From: Calycina herbarum
Lineage: Eukaryota; Ascomycota; Leotiomycetes; Helotiales; Pezizellaceae
Reading direction: 5' to 3'
Length of the DNA: 64,000 nucleotides
NCBI GenBank assembly: GCA_001414485.1
Contig: LLEY01000199.1
Location: forward strand, 1-64,000
The notes below the pieces were generated by a model. It saw only the letters and a program-made list of their open reading frames with translations, did not search any database and was not told where the DNA came from. A program made the position numbers and the translations under genes. This document shows, piece by piece, positions 35,210 to 46,529 of the stretch (position 1 is its first letter; each line of letters opens with the position of its first letter).

Positions 35210-38200
35210 ATGGATAATGGAGTTCGCTCTGCGAGAAATGAGCTCTTTCAAATTGTAAGTATTCGTCTCCCTTCAAAGTAAGAAGCCCGTCACAGAAATT
35301 CCTGACCAGTTTACCAGCTCAAGCCTCGATGCGTCGAACTCAGCCAGCTCGCCATCAAAGACGACGGCACCCCCACCAGTACGAATGCCTTGATAACATG
35401 TACGAACCAGCTCCTATCTATTCTCACAAAACAATGCCAACGAACCGATGGCGCATTCGACGAGAGGCTGGCGGAATATGTCTTCTTTCCGTTATCGTCG
35501 ATGCTTAAGAAGAATAAGAAATATACGGATCGTCTGTCGGAATTGACTGTCAAATGTTTGAGGATATTACTGGAATATGGATGGAGTAGGAATGTGCCGT
35601 TGGATTTGGCCAAGCAACTTTTAATCTTGTTGGCTTTCGTGGCGGGAGGGCCACCGGACCAGCAGCAAACAATACCAGAGGAAATCAAAACGGCGGCATA
35701 TGGAGCGCTTGCTGCGTTGTTTAATGGCATGGGACATACGCCAGGGGGAGCTGCTGCTTTGGTAGAAACTGGGACGGTTCCGGCTCTGGGTCATTGTATG
35801 ACGGTGATTTTGGAAGGAATTGCGGAGGGGGCATCGGTCGATGTACAATTGGAGGCTTTGAGTGCTTTGCAAGCTGCGTGGAAAAGTATCAAGGATCTAC
35901 AGGCTCTAGCAACTTTCTTTCCTGGAACGATATCGGCTCTTACCAAAACACTCATGCCGGGAACCGCCTCTCGAAGGGCCCGGAAGACCCTCATTTTTGC
36001 GCTGGGGGTTTTACAGAATGTCCTAACGTCTATATTAAGTGATGTTCGAACGAGGACTATAAGAATGGAGGGCCAGTCATCCAAAACAGCCCCTCCGAGT
36101 GTCAACGAGCAGAAGGTCCTTACCAAATCCTGGCTCAATGCAACTACCAGTCAGATCAAGCTCGCTCTCTCCAATGTCATAAGATTGCGCAAGAACGAGG
36201 CGATAGATCTTCGTACAGCTCTCAAGAAATTCTGTCTTACCATCTTAGACGAGTGTCACGATACATTATCCATATCAGCTTCCCTGCTAGTGGAAACTAG
36301 CATGATTTTGGATGGGGTGGATAAAGAGCAGGATTTCATGACACGAGGAACAACGCTTACGGACCTTGCTACCATTCATCCTGATATTGGCGAATTGGTC
36401 AAGAACATTGCATATAACTGGGTAACTAGTTTGCCCCGTATAATGCAAGGCAATGATGAGTCGGCCAAACATGATGCTTTGAGTCAACTTCAAAGAGCAA
36501 GTTATCTGCTGAAGGATCTTAATTCGGAGTCTACTGTTCTTGAAGATGCTCTGGGAAGTTCATTGAGAGATAGTATCACTGTCACCCTCGAGTCCTCGCC
36601 ATCTCGAGTAGGTCTGGAGGAAGCAGGATTCGACCTGAATAGTCAAGCTGCGATGACTTTAGTTACTGAAAACTCTCTTTCCACTCAGTTTTCCCCGTTG
36701 ATTATGGGCGAAGAAAGCCGAAAGAAGACAAGAAATAGTCTCTCGCAATTGGTCGCCAATCTTGGAACACGAGAGACACAAATTAAAATGGCTAGCGAGA
36801 TGCTTGAATATGTTCGCGGTGCAACTGGTCCTAGCCTTCTCTCTGCATATTGGTTATCTTTTCAAATTTTGAAAGCTGCATCTTCTCAAAATGAAGATAT
36901 TGATGAATTTTTTGATTCAGCTCTTACATTGTCTGATGAACAAGAGGCGATGAGCGAGGAGTTGGTGTCTTATTCTCTGTCGATTCTTACGGGTAGTGAC
37001 GGAGAACGATACGATTGGCGCATGCAAGCTACTGCTTTAGAAGTTGTAGCTGAAAGAGCCATGCGTCTAAAGGAAGACTTTCGTCCAGAGCTTATAGATA
37101 CACTATACCCGATTGCACAATTTCTTGGATCACCGAATGATAGATTAAGAGAGCATGCCATAACCTGCATCAATATCATCTCGAAATCTTGCGGTTATCC
37201 CAATGCAAGCGCTCTGATTGTCGATAATGTGGATTATATGGTCAATGCCATTTCACTACGACTAAACACATTCGATATTTCTCCTCAGGCGCCTCAGGTA
37301 CTTGTCATGATGCTTCGCTTGGCAGGTCCTTCATTACTTCTTTATCTTGATGATGTCGTTGGTTCTATATTTGCTGCTCTTGATAATTTCCATGGATATC
37401 AGAATCTCGTCGATGTGCTCTTTTCAGTTCTTGATGAAATTGTCAAGATAGGAGCAAAGTCAGACCAACTCCAAATTTCAAACACGCCTTCTGTAAGTCA
37501 CAACAGAGAGAAAGCTCCGGTCCCTACGATCTCGGACATAATCGCTCTTCTCAAAAACTCCAGTACGGACTCGGAAATCCTCCCTCACGAAGAGGTACCC
37601 CAAAAGCCTTGGAAATCAGCAGCCACACTCCTCGATGAAGTGGAAGCACGCAACAAACCTCCCTCCGATTCTGACTCCGAAAAAGAAGATGAAGAAGCAC
37701 CTCCACCACCACCACCACCACAAGAAATCGCTGCTCCCCCTCCAACAAAAACCTACACCCTTCTCAAAAACATTACTAATCTTTCCCAGCATTATCTCAC
37801 ATCACCCTCACCCCATCTCCGCACCAAACTCCTCAGCTTAATCGCTACAGCAGCACCCACCCTCTCACAAACTCAGGATTCGTTTCTACCTTTAGTAAAT
37901 GACATCTGGCCAGTTCTCATCCCCTTGCTACACGACGAGTCATCATACGTCTGTATAAACAGTATCCACACCATCTCCATCCTCTGTCAACAAGTCGGCA
38001 GCTTCCTCAATACCCGTATCCGGACTCATTGGTCTTCCATCGTTTCACTCGCTAGAACATGTTCTCTTGCAAATGCAAAGGAGAAAGGGAGATCGGGGGC
38101 TGGGGCTAGAGGGATATATACTGAGGCTGCTAGGAAATGGGAGGCTGTTATTGGGTTGCTTTGTGATGTTGTGGAGTTTGTGGAGGTGGATGAGGGGATG

Positions 38201-38383
38201 GTTAACGAGATTCTTGAGGTTCTTGGGGAGGTGGTTTGGGAGAGGGGGGATGTGAGGGAGAGGTTGGAGAGAGGGGGCGGGGATGCGGTTTGGGTTTTTT
38301 GTTTGGGGAAGGGAGGAGATGGAGTTGGGGGTATGAAGACTCCTGTTATGGAGGGGTGTCAGTTTGTTGATGTTAGTGGATGA
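35210..38383 (+). CDS. tti1: TELO2-interacting protein 1 (TTT complex subunit Tti1)
   Basis: HEAT-repeat scaffold of the Tel2-Tti1-Tti2 co-chaperone complex, which matures PI3K-like kinases (TOR, ATM/Tel1, ATR/Mec1). Exon 1 35210-35254 (MDNGVRSARNELFQI), intron 35255-35317, exon 2 35318-38383; about 1,036 residues, as expected for the family. A helical-repeat composition runs throughout, with family-like text RILLEYGWSRNVPLDLAKQL near the N-terminus and ALIVDNVDYMVNAISLRLNT about two thirds in. An acidic/proline-rich loop (SDSEKEDEEAPPPPPPPQE) lies near residue 800. The ATG at 35210 is chosen because it splices in phase; an upstream ATG at 35190 is out of frame. Only 244 bp separate the start from the last transposon of the AT-rich block. 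The frame is intact. Confidence 0.88.
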
Positions 38384-38667
38384 ATTGTAGGACGGATCAA
38401 TTTGTTGTGAATACTGGCCTTCTAGTTTCATAGGCTAATATCTTCACAGCGAATGGAGATGTCCGATTTTCTTTCTTGTATTGGTTGTCATCTATCTGAC
38501 CCAACATAGCCGGTAGTTGGTTGGAGTTACGTAGATGAACACAAAGCTTATATACCCCTTCAGCATCACACTCCACATTCTTTTCTGCTGCATGATAACT
38601 TGACCACTTTCGAAACCCCCCACTTGGAAATATCCAGAAACAGGTTACTTCAAACAAACCACGAAAA

Positions 38668-39666
38668 ATGAGCGCCGAAACCATTCTCGGCTTGCCAATC
38701 AACCACGGAGCTCGATCAACTAATTTACCCTGGTATCAACCATCCCTCGAAAACAAACTCAACCCAAAAATCCGCAAGCTTTTCGAGGAATACAGCAGAC
38801 TTGCACCAGAAGAAGTAGAGGCCCATGTATATGAAGTTGTAAGCCAAATCACGTTTCCTAATTTCAAGTGTCTAGTCCTAACCCATTTGAGCTGTATTAA
38901 CTATTTATATTCAAGCGCAAACTAGCATGGTCCATATTCCCCTGGCCTTGCATCGGCGAATTCTGGTTCTTGGAACTTGGACTCTCGCGGCATCCAGAGT
39001 ACGACAATATCCTGTATATCCTCAAAGATCCCACTTCAGGAAATCCAAAACTTCTAGATCTTGGAACCTGCTTAGGCCAAGATCTTCGCGAGTTGGCACA
39101 TAATGGTGTTCCAATCTCTTCCCTTTACGGCGCAGATCTAGTACCTGGCTTTGAATCCGCGGGCTACGAACTATTCCGCGATAGCGACCGTTTCAGTTCT
39201 TCGAATTTCATCACTGGCAACATATTTTTTGATGACCCCAATGATGGACTAGTAAGAACAAGAGGGAACTGGGAAATCATAAACGCCACTATGTTCCTGC
39301 ATATCTTCTCTCTCTCAGAACAAGAAAAGGCATGTATCAATATCCTAAAACTCCTACGCCCAACTCCAGGTTCCATGGTGGTAGGAACTCAAACTGGGAA
39401 TATCAAAGCTGGGGAATTCACCACTTTGTGAGCCTGGTGAACATAAGGTTGTTTGGAGACATAGTAAGGAGACTATGAAAAACATGTGGACTCGCGCTGG
39501 AAAGAAGCTGGATATGGATCTTGAGGTTCGGACTGAGTATGACGAGGAAGAGGGAATGGCCAGGGAGAAGGGGAGGTTGGAACAAGGCTCGGAATGGGAG
39601 GCCAGACAGCGGTTCTTCACTGGTGAGGATGAGAGACGGATTTTTTTTAGTGTGGTTAGGGTTTGA
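38668..39666 (+). pseudogene. Small-molecule methyltransferase (SAM-dependent), C-terminal frameshift
   Basis: Exon 1 38668-38838 starts MSAETILGLPINHGARSTNL; intron 38839-38915; exon 2 from 38916. SAM-binding motif I is KLLDLGTCLGQD, followed by SLYGADLVPGFESAGYELF and a motif VVGTQTGNIKAGEF. This matches the fungal family of secondary-metabolite methyltransferases with a W-x-F-P-W-P-C-I-G entry motif (here WSIFPWPCIGEFWF). The frame stops at 39431, but one base over, family-like text resumes at once (CEPGEHKVVWRHSKETMKNM ... FFTGEDERRIFFSVVRV) and ends at 39666. A one-base indel near 39415-39425 is therefore likely, leaving out about 80 C-terminal residues. It could be a real decay event or a sequence error. 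Substrate unknown. Confidence 0.75.
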
Positions 39667-40209
39667 GAGGGTGGATTCTTGAGCACTCGGATGCTGGAGA
39701 ATAAGCCTCGAGGTTTCAGTCGTTTTGAACTTCGTGGAGAAGAAACGTTTTTGGCTAGTCACTTGGGGAAAACACGGTAATCAGCATGAAGTGTTGTTAC
39801 TTGGATTCTAGTGAATTTCTATTGGTTGGGTGTTACAACGGCTGCTGCTTGTTGCTCTATTTCTGTGTGGGGGGGTCAACATAAGGATAACTCCTTGTAA
39901 GACGAACAGCAAGTAAATAAATTCAACTTGGGATAAGTCTTGCCACTAACCTTTCAACACGGATTGGTATCATATGGCGTAGCTCACTATCTCCACTGCC
40001 TTCGCACTAGAATCCGGAACAGGAGTCCGGAACCTTACAGGTGAACTCTAGCGAAACGCATACTCCAAAGGAGGTTCATTTTGAAAAGAGTGTAGTGTAT
40101 TTTTGCGATCTCTTTACTCGACAATCCAATGTAAGGGTATCAAAACCGACCTGGTTTTACTAACTCGTAGAGCGCATACTGAGAGTCTGATGTGTTCTAT
40201 TAGTGCTGT
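39667..40209. other. Intergenic region, no gene seen
   Basis: No coding sequence is recognised. The missing N-terminal half of the adjacent MmgE/PrpD gene would be expected here but is not present in any frame I can read. Confidence 0.5.
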
Positions 40210-40928
40210 TCACAGTACGCTACTTGTACCATCGTGACTATTACTCGTGGCTGGCATTTTGGTATGATTTTCAGCCATGCAGCTTCTGCAACCGCAGCTA
40301 GCAAACTGCTGGATCTTGATACCGGAAAGATGGAAGATGCATTGGGAATTGCATGTACCCGGGCTTGCGGTCTTCTGGCACCTCAGCGTGGGAGTATGGC
40401 GAAGAGAATGCAACACGGATTTGCTTCAAGGAACGGACTCTTTGCTACGATCATGGCAAAAGAAAGCTACACTGGAATTCACGATGTGCTCGAGACACCT
40501 TTTGGGGGGTCTCTCAGCACATTTGGGACCGGTTCAAAAAGGGATCCAACATACGCACCGCAACGTGTGGTTGCTGGGCTTGGCAATGGCTGGGAGATAG
40601 GCCAAATACACGTCAAGCTTCAATGGCAGCAACCCATGGAAAGGTTCTTCTTCCACAACCGGAGAGCTTGAGAGCGAACTACTCTGGCTTCGATAGACAA
40701 AATACAATGCAAACACAATCCCGATTTCGACAAAGACAAGACCAGAATGTGTTTTCAGCGAATGTCGATTTACTTTCTAGTCCAATTTGTTTCGACCCCG
40801 AAAGGCGTGGGGATCCCTTACTCACAAATGACGAGATATTGAAGATATGGAGAACTTTGACGAAGGGATTGATCGAGATTAACAAGCGAAAGGAAATTGA
40901 AAAGGCCGTTCTTGGTTTAGAAAAATAG
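40210..40928 (+). pseudogene. MmgE/PrpD family (2-methylcitrate dehydratase / cis-aconitate decarboxylase-like) gene remnant
   Basis: The frame around 40234-40610 reads GWHFGMIFSHAASATAASKL, DALGIACTRACGLLAPQRGS, MAKRMQHGFASRNGLFATIM and GIHDVLETPFGGSLSTFGTG, the middle part of an MmgE/PrpD protein. Near 40610 the frame shifts: a different frame continues ASMAATHGKV and then DPERRGDPLLTNDEILKIWR up to AVLGLEK at 40926, the C-terminal part. The first 150 or so residues are absent. The family dehydrates 2-methylcitrate or decarboxylates cis-aconitate. This copy is non-functional by truncation plus frameshift. It neighbours a frameshifted methyltransferase in the same orientation. Confidence 0.8.
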
Positions 40929-41511
40929 GAAAATGTGAAAATATTACTTGCTCTCATTCTAGGGAAATAGAGAATTGACTTGGCGTTTAGATTGTGAAGT
41001 AGCTTCGTGAGAGGTATCGTGATCCAAGAACAACGCGATGAATAACAGAACAGTTATATGCTGACCAAAATACTTGCGAACCTGAAGTAATCTTAGAGGT
41101 ATGTATATCTCTTTCTACTGTTCTTAACTTCTGGGAGTAGGTGTTTTTTTATTAAATCATTATATTTGATCAAACCACAAAATAAAATTGGCTCTGCATA
41201 AGCCACGGTGGTTTGATCAAAGATAATGGAGTAATTAAAAGCATTGCTCCCTGAAGTACGAAGGCCAGTAGATTGGTACAACAGCAATCCCCGTTATTAT
41301 AACACCCTTGTGAAACGAGGAATATAGAAAAAAAATGTATTTACTCTAGCCAAAAAGTAAACACTCAGTGCTCATTTAAGGCTTGCATAAAAGCGTGGAA
41401 TAGAATCCACTCTCCAGCCCCAGAATCAAAGCTGCCTCTCTGTAACACATGGATCTACTCTCTTTTTTGGCATCCATAAATCATACTTTTCGTAAACTCA
41501 TAAGTCGTCTC
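40929..41511. other. Intergenic region, no gene seen
   Basis: 3' region of the PrpD remnant and of the convergent twinfilin gene. An inverted pair GGTTTGATCAAA / TTTGATCAAACC lies near 41168-41222. No coding signal. Confidence 0.5.
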
Positions 41512-42620
41512 TCATTTCCGTCCAGGTCGCTTCGGTCTTTCAAAGGCTTTCTTTACCTCAACTTTGGGATGTAGGTCTCCCAAAATAGAAGCTTCATCAA
41601 CATCCTCTGGGGTCCCAGCCTCAATCTTCTTCTCGATTTTCAATCCTGCTTCGGCTTCCGCGACCTGTACTGCTGATCTTGAAGAGGCAGCATACAGCAT
41701 TCGTTCCTTGATCTTGGATCCGGATGGACATGTGTAGATAAACAAGATTGGTGCTAATGTCTCCCCATTGTGTTGGTGAGTAAATCGATAGAAGGAATAA
41801 CGAGGTGCAGTATTAGAAATCGTGGTTGGGAGACTCGAAATAGGGGTCGATGTTGTAGAAGCAAGTTCCATAGTTTCAGTCGGGATGTTAATTTGCTATT
41901 TACATCAGTACTCCTCTTCGTCACACAACTCAAAAAACAGGAGAAACATACCAATTGCACCAAATTATCCTTCTCCCCATCTCCACTAGCCAAGCTCTTC
42001 AAAGCAGCCAATGCCTCATCAGTAATAGGCATACTCACCCCACTACTAACATGACTCTTCCTCTCCGCCATCCCTCTGCCCTCCTCAGCCTCCTTCCTCT
42101 TCACCTCGCCCAGACTAACCTCCTCCTCTGTCAGAGGTGCCGCTAAAGCATTGTGCTTATCATGTTTCTTAAACCCCTCTTCACTTAACTCGTCCTCCCT
42201 CGTTGCAAATATCGTCTCTCGAAATCTCTCGATTCCCAATTCGCGAACGAGGGTCAGGCGTGTAGACGCGAAGAGCATCTTCTGACGCACGGGGGCGGCG
42301 TCTGGGACGTAGGTTATGGCTATGAACGGGGCGGGGGAGTTGGATTCATAGCGGCGGAGGATTATGTAGAGAGCGGTTTTGGGGGTGAGATGAGGAGCGA
42401 GGAGGGAGAGGTCGGAGGAGAAGGAGTTGGTTGAGGGGATTGTGGTTAGAGGGATGAGAGTCTCTTTCTCTATGGTTATGAGGAGGCCCCGTTGGGATTC
42501 GGTGGAGACGAGGGTCTGGAAGGCGGTTTGCAGTTCTTTGGATGCTAGGGTGGTTGTTAGTTTGTGTGATCTGTATTGGGGAAGCATGGAATGAGACCTA
42601 CCTGATATTCCGGACTGCAT
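41512..42620 (-). CDS. twf1: Twinfilin (actin monomer-binding, two ADF-H domains)
   Basis: Twinfilin sequesters ADP-actin monomers and binds capping protein, acting in the cortical actin cytoskeleton. Exon 1 42620-42602 (MQSGIS), intron 42601-42545, exon 2 42544-41952, intron 41951-41896, exon 3 41895-41512; 331 residues in frame, normal for the family. The first ADF-H domain (residues about 5-145) includes RGLLITIEKETLIPLTTIPS, ALYIILRRYESNSPAPFIAI and VRQKMLFASTRLTLVRELGI. A linker holds HNALAAPLTEEEVSLGEVKR. The second ADF-H domain (about 180-300) includes APRYSFYRFTHQHNGETLAP and SGSKIKERMLYAASSRSAV. The C-terminus is basic (KKAFERPKRPGRK). The gene is head to head with MED22, 276 bp apart. 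Confidence 0.92.
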
Positions 42621-42896
42621 CTTGAATTCTGGACTGGAATTTGTTTGGTGGTGTATTTGTTTATGGAGTTTGAAAGCAACCCGGAAGGAACTTGAGACAA
42701 GTGACAAGTGACAAGTGGGTCTCTTGCATGGAGGGGTGACCTAATGGAGTTTAGCCCGAGGAGGGGTACGTTGTAAGCTCTTGACAGGGGTTCGCATCGA
42801 GCTCGATTCTCGAAGCTCGATTCACTCCCATCGTCCCTTCTCTTTTTACAATTCACCCACCTTAACAAATATATATCACAATCAATCGCGCCTGCC
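42621..42896. promoter_or_regulatory. Bidirectional promoter twinfilin/MED22
   Basis: 276 bp between the two start codons. It contains a short tandem GACAAGT repeat (around 42699-42717: AAGTGACAAGTGACAAGTGG) and the near-palindrome GAGCTCGATTCTCGAAGCTC around 42798. No factor can be assigned. Confidence 0.45.
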
Positions 42897-43743
42897 ATGG
42901 ACGCAACCGAGGCCACCACCAGTAGCCTAATGGGTAAGCACACTTCATTTACTTCTCCATCGCACCTTCCTCTGCACAACACCATCAACCTCCGCCAAAC
43001 TCGCGACAACTCCAACAATCTTTCTCTCCTCAAACCAAACACCAAAGTCCTACTTCAAAATGGCACCACCAAAACCCGCCCACCTCCCCGACATAATCAC
43101 CCACTCACCCTCACCTCTCACCCCGCCTAGACAAACCCCCTCCCTCGTCTACTCCAACGACAATCCCAGCCCCCGTGGAACACCCAAACCTCCTCCAGGA
43201 CCACGCCCACGAATCCCGAAGCCCCTCCCAAATCCCGCAGATGACCCCGAATACATCCGCCCCTTGAAGGAAGCTAACTTCAAATTCTACGCAGACCGCC
43301 ATCAACGCGGGATAGCCGATATCTTAACGCGGTTTAGCAACATCGTCAAGGCCGTACCTATGCCTGACGAGAAGGATGATGCGGGGGACAAGGCGACGAG
43401 GGAGATGGCTGCTAGTAGGGGGTTTGTTATGGAGGCTGAGACTGCTGCTTTGGTGCGACCCCCCAGTTTGCTGCGCTCTATTGTTATCGGAATTCTGGGA
43501 GGGAGGAAATATACGGATGGATGTATGGATGAAAGCTAATCAATATCCCAGGTAAAAGCCGCAGAAGACCTCCTAAGACTCACCCGCGAACTAAAAGAAC
43601 TCTGGCTTTTTGGTCCCCTTCGAGGAATCGGAGAAGGTGAAGGAGAGGGGAAAATGGATGAAGATTCCGTAAAAGTTGGCGCTATGTTGGAAACCATTCT
43701 GCGGAAAGATACCGAGAACGAGGATTCTAAATTGGGATCATGA
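42897..43743 (+). CDS. med22: Mediator complex subunit 22 (Surf5/Med22)
   Basis: Head-module subunit of Mediator (yeast Srb6), a nuclear coactivator of RNA polymerase II. Exon 1 42897-42933 (MDATEATTSSLM), a long intron 42934-43294 with branch site GCTAAC 20 nt before its CAG, exon 2 43295-43452, intron 43453-43551, exon 3 43552-43743. Together 128 residues, the usual size. Family blocks: DRHQRGIADILTRFSNIVKA and AETAALVKAAEDLLRLTREL followed by KELWLFG; acidic Gly/Glu tail. The 361-bp first intron is open in the frame of exon 2 back to an ATG at 43060 in good context (TTCAAAATGGCA), so an alternative transcript with a proline-rich N-terminus is possible. Confidence 0.85.
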
Positions 43744-44615
43744 TTGCATGTCTAGATGCTCTACCTATCCAACACTCCATCGTTGAATCCTGGTGAGGGT
43801 ACCAAAAGGGCGTTATAGAAGAGTCTGCCCATGAAGAAGAGGTAAACAAAAAGCAAAATCATAGACGATAATTGCAGAATTGTAAGTTGGTTGTTTGGAG
43901 ATTTCTATACCAAATAGGCGTTACGGTGTCGACATCAGGCCTGGCGTTTGGGGGTTCAGGCGAACCAGAAAATGAACTGATACCCAATATTGTGCTAGAC
44001 AATAATAATCACTTTCAAATCTTGAGAATTTCCAGAGCCATCATTTCATTTCATTTTCTATTTACTGTCGTCATTACAAGGCAAGGTAGTATATCTAATT
44101 AAGCATACTTGGCACAGCCATTCCCCTCGAGCAGTATCCCAGCTTATTACCTAAAATCCAGCGTGAGAACAACTACTCAAATACTTTTGAGCACTGGCTT
44201 CTAGAGTAGCCAGTTACAAATAGAAACAACATAAGGTACGACTCAGTTTTGACTTCTCAAATAGGGAGTGAATTAAGGCATTCATCTGAACTGACTTTTG
44301 CTGCAAGTCGCACTTTTCAAAATGCCCCAAATTTTAAAACATAATGAATGTAGATCAAATGATTCTTTTACCGGGTGTTTGTTTTAATGGGGTAAGTATA
44401 AAGTGACAATTGGGCCTTGTTCTGACTTTTGTTGCATGTCGCACTTTTGGGATTGTCCTAGATTTTCAAACATAATGAACGTAGATCGGATGAAATTTGT
44501 TACTCAAGTGATATAAACATTAAATGAGAATTGATGAGCAAAATAGTTGATCTGTACTCTTGGATCATTGGCAGGGGTCGGTTAGTGAATAACTCTGAGG
44601 AACCCATACAGAGTA
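43744..44615. other. Intergenic region with diverged direct repeats
   Basis: No gene is recognised. It holds two diverged copies of a 71-bp sequence at 44291-44361 and 44422-44492, described separately. Confidence 0.5.
44291..44492 (+). repeat. Two diverged direct repeats of about 71 bp
   Basis: Copies at 44291-44361 and 44422-44492 share CTGACTTTTGCTGCAAGTCG / CTGACTTTTGTTGCATGTCG, then CACTTTT, and later AACATAATGAANGTAGATC. They are about 131 bp apart. They could be remnants of an element terminus or a local duplication; no coding content. Confidence 0.75.
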
Positions 44616-46304
44616 AGAGAATCGGAAGTTACTCTGGAAACACCCTACCAACCACCCCACCCAGCAGCAACACCATGAGTCTAAATGTCATATAATAGGA
44701 TAAAAAACACTTTAACGTGTTTCACAAGCGAGCTGGCCACACAAGCGAGCTGGCCACTTTTCCGAACAACTTATTTTTAAATACAAATTACTCAACACCA
44801 GAACAAGCTATTATATTATATAAGATACTATAAGATTATTCAGAGTCGTCACTATCTTTGGTATCTACTATTTCTACTTGACAAGTACGAGAATTGTATC
44901 CAATTTTACTATAACGCCTACAGTGCCTCTCTGCCCAAACCTTCTTTTTTATCTCTCCGCTACCCTCCTAATCGCTATTTTCTGTAGGAGTAATTAAACT
45001 AATTACCTCCTCTACTGTTAATGTCTCTTGACTCTGAATATATTTCCTTTTACGACTCTTATGCTTAGTTACCTCGCGAAGATCTGTGATTTCTTTCTGT
45101 ATTAACACTATTACCTAACCTGTCGCATTAACTCCTTAAATAACTATAACCTATTCGCGATTGCCTGGCTAAACTTTTTTACGTCTCCCACGTATCTCTG
45201 AACTTGTAATAATAAGCTGAGATGATATAACACCTATCATAAAACCGGTCTTGTCGAAATTGTATATATCCTCGTCTATAATACCATGTGTGTCCTTAAA
45301 TGACTGTACAAGTGTAAACCATAGGCCAATGATCCGCGGATCTTCAGTCAAAGCTTGCTGATGATCATAAGAACGACTCCATCGAGTTTTTAGCTTAGGT
45401 GTACGCCGAATAAAGTTGTCCGGCTAGTTCCTGCCTACAGGCTGCCTGTCGCGCTCCTTTAGCAAGTTGTTGGCCATATCTCGTACCATATCCTTTGTAG
45501 GCGAAAACCCTCTCGAATCCTGCTTTAATATATGCCTAATTATCGCCTCCTCCTCTAGCTTCGTAAGTTTCTTCGAATTGGGCTCGCAATCGCGTCTTAG
45601 TTGGATTCCGGCGCGTCGGCTTGAAATAGTGGATCGAGGGGCATCATAGGCCTTCGCAGCGCTTCGTTGGGTAATTGACGCGTCGTTTTCGAGTGCTTAG
45701 ATAGCTAAGTTGATCATGTTTTCGTTGGGAGACATTTAGGCGTTGTTTAGTAGAGATAATATAACTAGAAGTTGATGATTGTTGTAAAGTTTGAAAAGTG
45801 GCCAGCTCGCTTGTGAAACACGTTATATATAATTCTACTACTATTTAATGTATAGTAGCTATCCCCTTACACCTGATAACATTATCAAGCTTCACTACTA
45901 TCCTATGAGTGAGATATCGCCAGTCCTCAGGGTTTACCTTATGCTATAACTCCTTTAAGACAGCAATTAAGTCCTCCCGAGTAGAAGGAGCGTGAACTAT
46001 CTTGTATGCGTTGCCTCGTTCTACTCCCGTCTCTTTCTTAATCTCCCCATAGGTCTTTCCTTGACGACGAAGATGTTGTACAAGGCGTCGGTCAGGAGTT
46101 TTCCACTCATGGTTTGGGATATGCTGTTCCGCTGTAGGAGACTGGTATCGAGGATCCATTATTAAAAAAAAGTTGTAGAAGTAAAAGAGTTGGGGTAGAG
46201 CTTCATTTACGTCATATAATTAGGGCGAAACCCTAGCGTTGTGGTCAGACAATGCTAAAACTAGTCTACCTCTGAGGCGTTTCCAGAGTAACTTCCGATT
46301 CTCT
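44616..46304 (-). mobile_element. Small Tc1/mariner-type element with HTH fragment, host of P6
   Basis: The termini AGAGAATCGGAAGTTACTCT at 44616 and the inverted copy ending at 46304 match over about 30 bp, flanked by TA duplications (44614-44615 and 46305-46306). Without the inserted pogo element it is about 578 bp. The minus-strand frame 46159-45944 (MDPRYQSPTAEQHIPNHEWK ... TREDLIAVLKEL) contains a helix-turn-helix typical of Tc1 transposases (DRRLVQHLRRQGKTYGEIKK followed by ETGVERGNAYKIV). No catalytic DDE domain remains, so it is non-autonomous. RIP damage is mild here. Confidence 0.8.
44715..45823 (-). mobile_element. Internally deleted pogo/Fot1-like element (P6)
   Basis: 1,109 bp, against about 1,850 bp for full elements in this window. 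Ends ACGTGTTTCACAAGCGAGCT and its inverted copy, with TA duplications at 44713-44714 and 45824-45825. The left end carries ACAAGCGAGCTGGCC twice in tandem. The minus-strand frame 45351-45169 preserves part of the transposase: GLWFTLVQSFKDTHGIIDED followed by IYNFDKTGFMIG, with the first DDE aspartate in NFDKTG. The rest of the catalytic domain is deleted. Confidence 0.85.
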
Positions 46305-46529
46305 TACTTTTAAAGTAGACTATGACTCTCTCATTACTAAACTAATCTCACACCGCAGGATCCTACAAAGTAACACTAGTGATCACAAAACATACACAAA
46401 AGCTGCACAGCAAGTTCCCTGCCTCAAGCGAAAGGCATTGCAATATCTTCATTTTAATGTGTTGCCAGCACCTGCAAAGCAACTGTAAAAATATGTGCAT
46501 CCGCTCGTGAGTACATAATATATACACGC

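Noticed and set aside
42557..43045. 162-codon open frame antisense to MED22 exon 1 and upstream of twinfilin
   Set aside because: It covers the shared promoter and twinfilin exon 1 in a different frame and has no motif.
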